Shown here: positions 59,726-64,000 of the stretch, piece after piece | Layout: each line of letters begins with the position of its first letter | How positions within the stretch are numbered: the first letter of the stretch is position 1 | Assembly: GCF_001650905.1 (NCBI RefSeq) | Contig: NZ_LXYG01000001.1 | Span: forward strand, 62,001-126,000 | DNA length: 64,000 nt | Reading direction: 5' to 3' | From: Balneola sp. EhC07 | GTDB taxonomy: Bacteria; Bacteroidota; Rhodothermia; Balneolales; Balneolaceae | Program-made: the position numbers and the translations under genes | The notes under the pieces: generated by a model | Told to the model about the DNA's origin: nothing | Seen by the model: the letters and a program-made list of their open reading frames with translations, nothing else | The model's database searches: none

Positions 59726-60275
59726 CCCTTAACCTTTTCGTTTCTTTGAGAGTTATCATGAGTCCATACCAGGCAGGGATTAACGGTAATGCAGCGGTAA
59801 CTACACCTGCTGTATATCTCCATTCTCCATACAAAATGAACGGGAATATAAAATGAGTAAGTTCAGCGATAGTCATTGCAACAAAGAAAAAAGCTAGAAA
59901 ATAATAGCCTAAAGCCCATTCTTTAATAATAAATATCGCTCCTGATATCCACATTATTGGCGCAAAGAAAGCAGCGAAGGTGAGTAAGCTTTGCTGCGTG
60001 ACTTCCTGTCCGCTTAGTTGTGAGGCAATTTCTTCAAATCCGAAAATATATTCCTCATAAACATGTATGATAAAAAAGATGACCGTGAGTAAGTAAGCAA
60101 CAATCACTTTTGAAGTATCAAAGCGATATTTATATCCGGTTTTCAGGTACAACAGAAAACCACCGGCGCTTGCACCACCAATCACAATGGGACCTATTTT
60201 CCCTACAAAGAAATAGGTGAACAGAGACAAACAAATGACAAAGAGTCCAGGACCAATTATATCCATGTGTTTCAT
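59715..60275 (-). CDS. HXXEE-motif membrane protein
   Basis: A 186-residue polytopic membrane protein with about six hydrophobic segments. The family motif HxxEE occurs at His71 in IIHVYEEYIFGFEE, and the later conserved acid/His pair in ELTHFIFPFI fits the HXXEE family. These may be metal-dependent membrane enzymes, but function is unproven. It overlaps the next small gene by 11 bases and heads a three-gene group with the NTF2-like gene. Confidence 0.78.
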   Translation of the reverse strand: MKHMDIIGPGLFVICLSLFTYFFVGKIGPIVIGGASAGGFLLYLKTGYKYRFDTSKVIVAYLLTVIFFIIHVYEEYIFGFEEIASQLSGQEVTQQSLLTFAAFFAPIMWISGAIFIIKEWALGYYFLAFFFVAMTIAELTHFIFPFILYGEWRYTAGVVTAALPLIPAWYGLMITLKETKRLRDEE

Positions 60276-60362
60276 AACAACTCCAGTTTGTTACTACAAC
60301 ATAGTAAAAACCAGTTATTAGGCAAAGAAAACAGTTCTGAATAAATATATCAGTTGTTCCGG
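60276..60362. other. Short non-coding stretch
   Basis: The stretch is AT-rich and shows no gene; it should contain the promoter of the HXXEE group (leftwards). It ends at the decayed transposase. Confidence 0.4.
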
Positions 60363-60578
60363 TTAGAATTTAAATGTCCCGTAGGGACTAAACACTGGTA
60401 GAAATAGAAACAGCCCCCGGACATCAGGTGCCTTTAGGTACCATATATAGTTATTCAATGGGTTTAAAGATATATTTTTATCGTAATCCACATCAAATTT
60501 ATCCAGAAACTCAAGATATTCTTCCTGAAAAGTTTTGTTTTTGTGATGTTGTTCCTGGTTTTGAATGTATTTGATAAC
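60363..60578 (-). pseudogene. Remnant of an IS200-like (REP-associated) transposase
   Basis: On the minus strand, 71 codons starting VIKYIQNQEQHHKNKTFQEE and continuing LEFLDKFDVDY match the C-terminal end of Y1 tyrosine transposases of the IS200/REP-associated type, where YIxNQExHHxxKTFxEEY is conserved. A stop codon (TAG) lies just before, and the catalytic HUH and Tyr part is absent. The remnant then runs into repeat sequence (GGTACCTAAAGGCACC, AGTCCCTACGGGACATT), the kind of short palindrome that accompanies such transposases. It is a decayed mobile element. Confidence 0.75.
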
Positions 60579-60626
60579 CTAGGGAGTTGAGATATTGAAG
60601 GGGTAGGAGTCCTGTTTACATAGAAG

Positions 60627-60875
60627 CTATTGTAATTTCCTTTTTTCCAATTCTGCTTTCAGTGCTTCATATTTCTTAGGCTTCTTCAGGAACACATAGA
60701 TTAGAAATAGTGGAAGTAAGGTGATAAATCCCCAGGCGTTTGCAGCAACACTGTAAATGATTATCCCAGCTAAAAACCCAATAAAAAAAGCATCTATAAT
60801 GGGTGATGGCTTATTACTTTTTGCTGCTTCCAGCAATTCTGTGTCGGTTAATTGTGATAGTTCTTCAATATTCAT
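60627..60875 (-). CDS. Small membrane protein
   Basis: An 82-residue protein with an acidic N-terminus (NIEELSQLTDTELLEAAKSN), two membrane segments (about 28-45 and 48-63) and a basic C-terminus (KKPKKYEALKAELEKRK). No named family is recognised; small proteins of this layout are common in Bacteroidota. It follows the 173-residue membrane protein gene by 37 bases. Confidence 0.7.
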   Translation of the reverse strand: MNIEELSQLTDTELLEAAKSNKPSPIIDAFFIGFLAGIIIYSVAANAWGFITLLPLFLIYVFLKKPKKYEALKAELEKRKLQ

Positions 60876-60912
60876 TTGTTGTTCAATTCTTAATGATTTT
60901 CTTTTCTGATTC

Positions 60913-61434
60913 TCAATTTAAATCATTAATTGTTTTCTTACCTGCTAATTCTAATTGTTCACTATAAGCATCTATCCTGGCTTTGGCTGTGCCGTCAATC
61001 AAAAGAATAACCACCAACATGGCAATGGTTGTGATGGCGCTTGCACGCCAAACCGGTTTGTCTATAAAAACGATCAGCAACGCAGCAACCACAATAATGA
61101 ATGGAATCGCTTTGAAAACGATAGTTTGATATTCCTTTAACGTACTTTCAACACGTGCGACCTCAGATTCTACAAAAGCGGCAGCGTCCTTATTATAAGC
61201 CGTTTCAAATTGCGTGATTCTTGATTTATTGGTGAAAAATAAACCAAGACCAATGATCAATAGTAATGATCCGGCAACCAAGGTGGGAATGATGTATGCT
61301 TTTGCCACATCAGTTTTAGCGAGTTGCCAAAATCCTATGCTTGCCAATACAAATACTACTCCGAAAACAATGAAGAATGACGTTGAAAAAACTTCGGCTT
61401 TTGCCCAGTCTATTGCTGTTTTTAGTATATCCAT
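60913..61434 (-). CDS. Polytopic membrane protein of unknown function
   Basis: A 173-residue protein with four membrane segments, at about 18-36, 49-69, 107-125 and 132-150. Between segments 2 and 3 is a helical loop (ITQFETAYNKDAAAFVESEV). No family is assigned. It lies 4 bases after the AraC-type regulator gene and is probably in one operon with it. Confidence 0.72.
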   Translation of the reverse strand: MDILKTAIDWAKAEVFSTSFFIVFGVVFVLASIGFWQLAKTDVAKAYIIPTLVAGSLLLIIGLGLFFTNKSRITQFETAYNKDAAAFVESEVARVESTLKEYQTIVFKAIPFIIVVAALLIVFIDKPVWRASAITTIAMLVVILLIDGTAKARIDAYSEQLELAGKKTINDLN

Positions 61435-61438
61435 GATC

Positions 61439-62350
61439 TTAATTTAAAGTGTATTTTTCTCTGTATGCTGATGGGCTGATGCCTTCTTTCTTTTTAAATA
61501 ACCGCGAAAAATAGGGCGGATATTCAAATCCTAATTCATAAGCCACTTCAGAGATCGTTTTATTTGGGTTCAACAGAATATTCTTAGCCTCATCGATCAA
61601 ATACAATTGCAGATGTTCGGTTGAAGTTTTTCCTGTTTCTTTTTTGAGTGTATCGCTTAAGTACCGCTGTGAAACTGACAGCTGATCAGCGATCTGTTCA
61701 ATACCGGGAATTCCTTTTTCTTCCAACTGCCCAGATTCAAAATATGCTGATAAATACTTGTTAAACTGCTCCAAAAGATCATTTGACAATTCTTTTCGGT
61801 TTAAAAACTGCCGTTCGTAAAAGCGATTGGCGTATTTCAACAGCGTGCTTAGTTGCGAAATGATGATGTCTTTGCTGAATTCATCCTGATTGTTCTGATA
61901 TTCTATATCAATATTTTCTACAATTGATTCGATCTGTTTTTCTTCTTTAGGAGAAAGATGCAGAGCCTCATTGGCTGAATACGAAAAGAAGCCAAATTTC
62001 TTGATCTGATGCGCCAACTCTGTGCCTTTCAAAAAATCTTCATGGAAATTGATTGAAAAGCCTTTTTGGTCATAAACTACACTTTCATCCCATTGCAGTA
62101 TTTGCCTTGGAGCGATGAATATTAATGCGCCATTGGTGAAATCGTATTTTGTGCGACCATAATTTAAGTCACCCTTTATGATTTTCTTTAGGCTAATGGA
62201 ATAGCAATCATTAGTAATAGGAGGTGAGCTCTCTTTAGGGCACGGTAAGAAACCATCTCCAATAGCAGAAAATACGCTCAACATCGGATGCTCGGGTCCC
62301 GGAAGTTCCAGGTAATCTAAGTAAGCCGATAAAGTTTTAAAGTGCTGCAT
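61439..62350 (-). CDS. AraC-family transcription regulator
   Basis: A 303-residue regulator. The N-terminal half is a cupin-like sensor domain (about 30-160, including YSISLKKIIKGDLNYGR and GALIFIAPRQILQ). The C-terminal 100 residues are a standard AraC DNA-binding domain with two helix-turn-helix units (IADQLSVSQRYLSDTLKKE and ISEVAYELGFEYPPYFSRLF, ending GISPSAYREKY). It follows the SDR gene by 9 bases and may control this small operon. The inducer is unknown. Confidence 0.92.
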   Translation of the reverse strand: MQHFKTLSAYLDYLELPGPEHPMLSVFSAIGDGFLPCPKESSPPITNDCYSISLKKIIKGDLNYGRTKYDFTNGALIFIAPRQILQWDESVVYDQKGFSINFHEDFLKGTELAHQIKKFGFFSYSANEALHLSPKEEKQIESIVENIDIEYQNNQDEFSKDIIISQLSTLLKYANRFYERQFLNRKELSNDLLEQFNKYLSAYFESGQLEEKGIPGIEQIADQLSVSQRYLSDTLKKETGKTSTEHLQLYLIDEAKNILLNPNKTISEVAYELGFEYPPYFSRLFKKKEGISPSAYREKYTLN

Positions 62351-62359
62351 ATCGCTAAT

Positions 62360-63310
62360 TTAAAAGTTCCATTTTAAGTTCGTTGCTTTTTCTGATACTT
62401 CCCACAACTTTTCTGCAACAACTTTGTCTTTGGCATGTGCTTCCAGTTTATGTGCTCCAACAGGTCCTTTAAAGTTTTTAAATCTTGTAGGACCGTAGAA
62501 TTCTTTTTGATCCAAGTCTTTTTCAGTAGCACACATTAACATTGGGTAAGCACCTTTTTCAGCTGATTGTGTCAATGGTGAAAATTTCATCAGGTTAAAG
62601 ATCATGCGCATCATAAAACTACCACTGGTATCGATCAGGGAGGTTCTGGATGAACCAGGGTGACAAGCATATACTTTAACATCAGTGTTGCCTGTTTTTT
62701 CCAATTTATCCTGTAATTCATAAACTGACATGATCTGTGCTAATTTGCTCTGGCTGTAAGCATCATTTGGAGTATAATCTTTATTCCAGTTCATATCGTC
62801 AAATTTGATGGTTTTCAGTCCCATATTATAGCCCATACTGCCTACAGTTACGATACGTCCTTTGGATTCTTCAACCAGTGGAAAGAGCAGACCTTGTAGA
62901 GTGAAATGACCGTAGTGGTTTACACCGAGCTGACTTTCAAATCCATCAACGGTAAGTTTCTGATTGGGAACCTGAGCAATAGCAGCGTTGCATATCAATG
63001 CGTCGATACGTATAACTTTCTCAAGTACCTTCGCTGCAGCTGCTTTTACAGAAGCTTGTTCTGCCAGATCCATTTGGATAAATGAGACATCTATTTGGCC
63101 GCCCAACTCTTTTTTAAAAGTGGCAATAACACTTTCTGATTTTTTGGGATTGCGGTTCAACATCACCACTTTTGCTCCCTTGGACAGAAGTATCCTTGCA
63201 GCTTCAAATCCCGTCCCGCTTGTAGTACCCGTTATAACGAATGTTTTACCTGTAAGAGATCCGATTCTATCGGGAGTCCAGCCTTGTTTGCCAAATTGAT
63301 TTGTCTTCAT
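62360..63310 (-). CDS. Short-chain dehydrogenase/reductase
   Basis: A 316-residue SDR oxidoreductase. The cofactor motif is TGTTSGTG (27-34), a variant of TGxxxGxG. MLNRNPKK suggests NADP binding. ICNAAIAQVP is the NAG-type motif and DAYSQSKLAQ gives the catalytic Tyr-x-x-x-Lys. The layout and length resemble the retinol dehydrogenase/WW-domain-oxidoreductase-like subgroup. The substrate is unknown. It lies 9 bases before the AraC regulator and downstream of a cupin gene on the same strand. Confidence 0.92.
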   Translation of the reverse strand: MKTNQFGKQGWTPDRIGSLTGKTFVITGTTSGTGFEAARILLSKGAKVVMLNRNPKKSESVIATFKKELGGQIDVSFIQMDLAEQASVKAAAAKVLEKVIRIDALICNAAIAQVPNQKLTVDGFESQLGVNHYGHFTLQGLLFPLVEESKGRIVTVGSMGYNMGLKTIKFDDMNWNKDYTPNDAYSQSKLAQIMSVYELQDKLEKTGNTDVKVYACHPGSSRTSLIDTSGSFMMRMIFNLMKFSPLTQSAEKGAYPMLMCATEKDLDQKEFYGPTRFKNFKGPVGAHKLEAHAKDKVVAEKLWEVSEKATNLKWNF

Positions 63311-63454
63311 CTTAGTTTTGTTTGTTTCAAATGAACAAGACTAAGATCGACATACAACTACTTTAAAGCCTTATACACATTTTCGTATTGTGTATACTTT
63401 TTCGTTTGGTTTAATAAAATTACTGATTAGGTATCAATTATATTTGATCCAATT

Positions 63455-63889
63455 TTACTCTTCGTAAATATCGAATTTGGCTGAAAACGATTTCATTAAT
63501 TCCTCGTTAGAAAAATCATCCTGGGTCATTGTAGAAAGCTGTTCGAGGAAAACATCAAACTGACCATTTTTGAATATGGTAAGCATTTTACCGCCCTCGT
63601 TGCATTTAGCCTCGTGCCATACATTAGGATCAACGGTGATGGTATCGCCGGGTTTCAGCAGAATTGTTTCATCATCGAAAATCAATTCCATTTCACCTTC
63701 AAGCATGTAAAACACTTCTGTCATGACCTTGTGATGGTGTCTTTTTAAGTGGAATCCGGGTTTAAGAGTGTCTTCAATAAGGCACAATTCTCCATTAGTG
63801 TCTTTAGAAGAAACTTTGATAAAACAGTGATCCTGAGAATAATCGTAATTTTCTCCTTGACCGCTTGGTATATAGTGCTTTGACTCCAT
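63455..63889 (-). CDS. Cupin-domain protein
   Basis: A 144-residue single-domain cupin. Motif 1 is PGFHLKRHHHKVMTEVFYML, with the His cluster and Glu expected for a metal site. Motif 2 is KPGDTITVDPNVWHEAKC with the last His. Cupins bind small molecules or act as dioxygenases and isomerases; no specific activity can be named. It lies 144 bases upstream of the SDR gene on the same strand. A promoter should lie to the right, near 63890-63950. Confidence 0.88.
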   Translation of the reverse strand: MESKHYIPSGQGENYDYSQDHCFIKVSSKDTNGELCLIEDTLKPGFHLKRHHHKVMTEVFYMLEGEMELIFDDETILLKPGDTITVDPNVWHEAKCNEGGKMLTIFKNGQFDVFLEQLSTMTQDDFSNEELMKSFSAKFDIYEE

Positions 63890-64000
63890 GTTAGTCTACT
63901 TTAATTGAGTAAAATTTTTAGCGTATTTGGCGTTGATTCGTTTATAAATTACCACTACTTGAAAGTTTGCGTTTTTAGGAGCTCGCCCGCTTCATTGTAT
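63890..64000. other. Upstream region of the cupin gene
   Basis: No gene is visible in the last 111 bases. The region should carry the cupin promoter, but I cannot assign its elements. Confidence 0.4.

Overview
The window looks like chromosome from a Gram-negative member of the Bacteroidota/Balneolota (FCB) group, most likely a marine Balneolia-type bacterium. Four things point there. A secreted esterase ends in a PNPFNP-type C-terminal sorting domain. An ECF sigma/FecR/TonB-receptor set is present. There are many lipoproteins and outer-membrane proteins of Bacteroidota families (DUF2911, DUF4369, DUF6090, DUF5916-like). Most genes lack an obvious Shine-Dalgarno sequence. This is inference from gene content; no rRNA or other marker gene is present. 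I saw no tRNA, rRNA or CRISPR array by eye.

Layout. 1-4.3 kb: an HlyD-type efflux adaptor diverges from a sigma-54 response regulator/histidine kinase pair; the gap holds a sigma-54-like promoter and two abutting perfect palindromes. 4.4-6.7 kb: an AT-rich cassette of a small AraC-type HTH gene ending in a 13/14-bp tandem repeat, a short exported two-cysteine peptide, a beta-propeller lipoprotein and a thioredoxin-like lipoprotein. 6.7-12.6 kb: TonB receptor, FecR, an unknown lipoprotein and an ECF sigma factor, with a long structured non-coding gap. 12.6-17.9 kb: M23 peptidase, two SPFH proteins with NfeD, and an MsbA-like ABC exporter. 17.9-22.7 kb: a repeat-rich accessory stretch with an HNH-like protein, a DUF559 endonuclease-like gene bracketed by near-identical direct repeats, a secreted esterase and a DUF4369 protein that has lost its thioredoxin domain.

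22.7-26.3 kb holds the most unusual locus: four tightly packed paralogues. Each has a short conserved acidic N-terminal motif, one membrane segment and (in three of them) a series of 30-residue repeats outside the membrane. I know no characterised system that matches. 26.4-40.3 kb: DUF2911 protein, two duplicated VWA lipoproteins, a serine/threonine dehydratase-like enzyme, a DUF5916-like barrel, an M14 peptidase, MsrA and a DEAD-box helicase. 40.4-43.1 kb: three DUF6090 paralogues separated by two palindromic elements with terminal inverted repeats. 43.2-54 kb: PepSY protein, amidohydrolase, MGMT, LEA-type lipoprotein, a ZnuD-like TonB receptor operon, a membrane-tethered FAD/NAD oxidoreductase and an ammonium transporter. 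54-64 kb: secreted and TPR proteins, an exonuclease, small membrane proteins, a remnant of an IS200-like transposase, and an AraC/SDR/cupin group.

Most genes are ordinary envelope, transport and metabolic functions. Novelty is concentrated at 1.3-1.5, 4.4-6.7, 11.4-11.8, 19.2-26.3, 38.4-38.9 and 41.1-42.3 kb.
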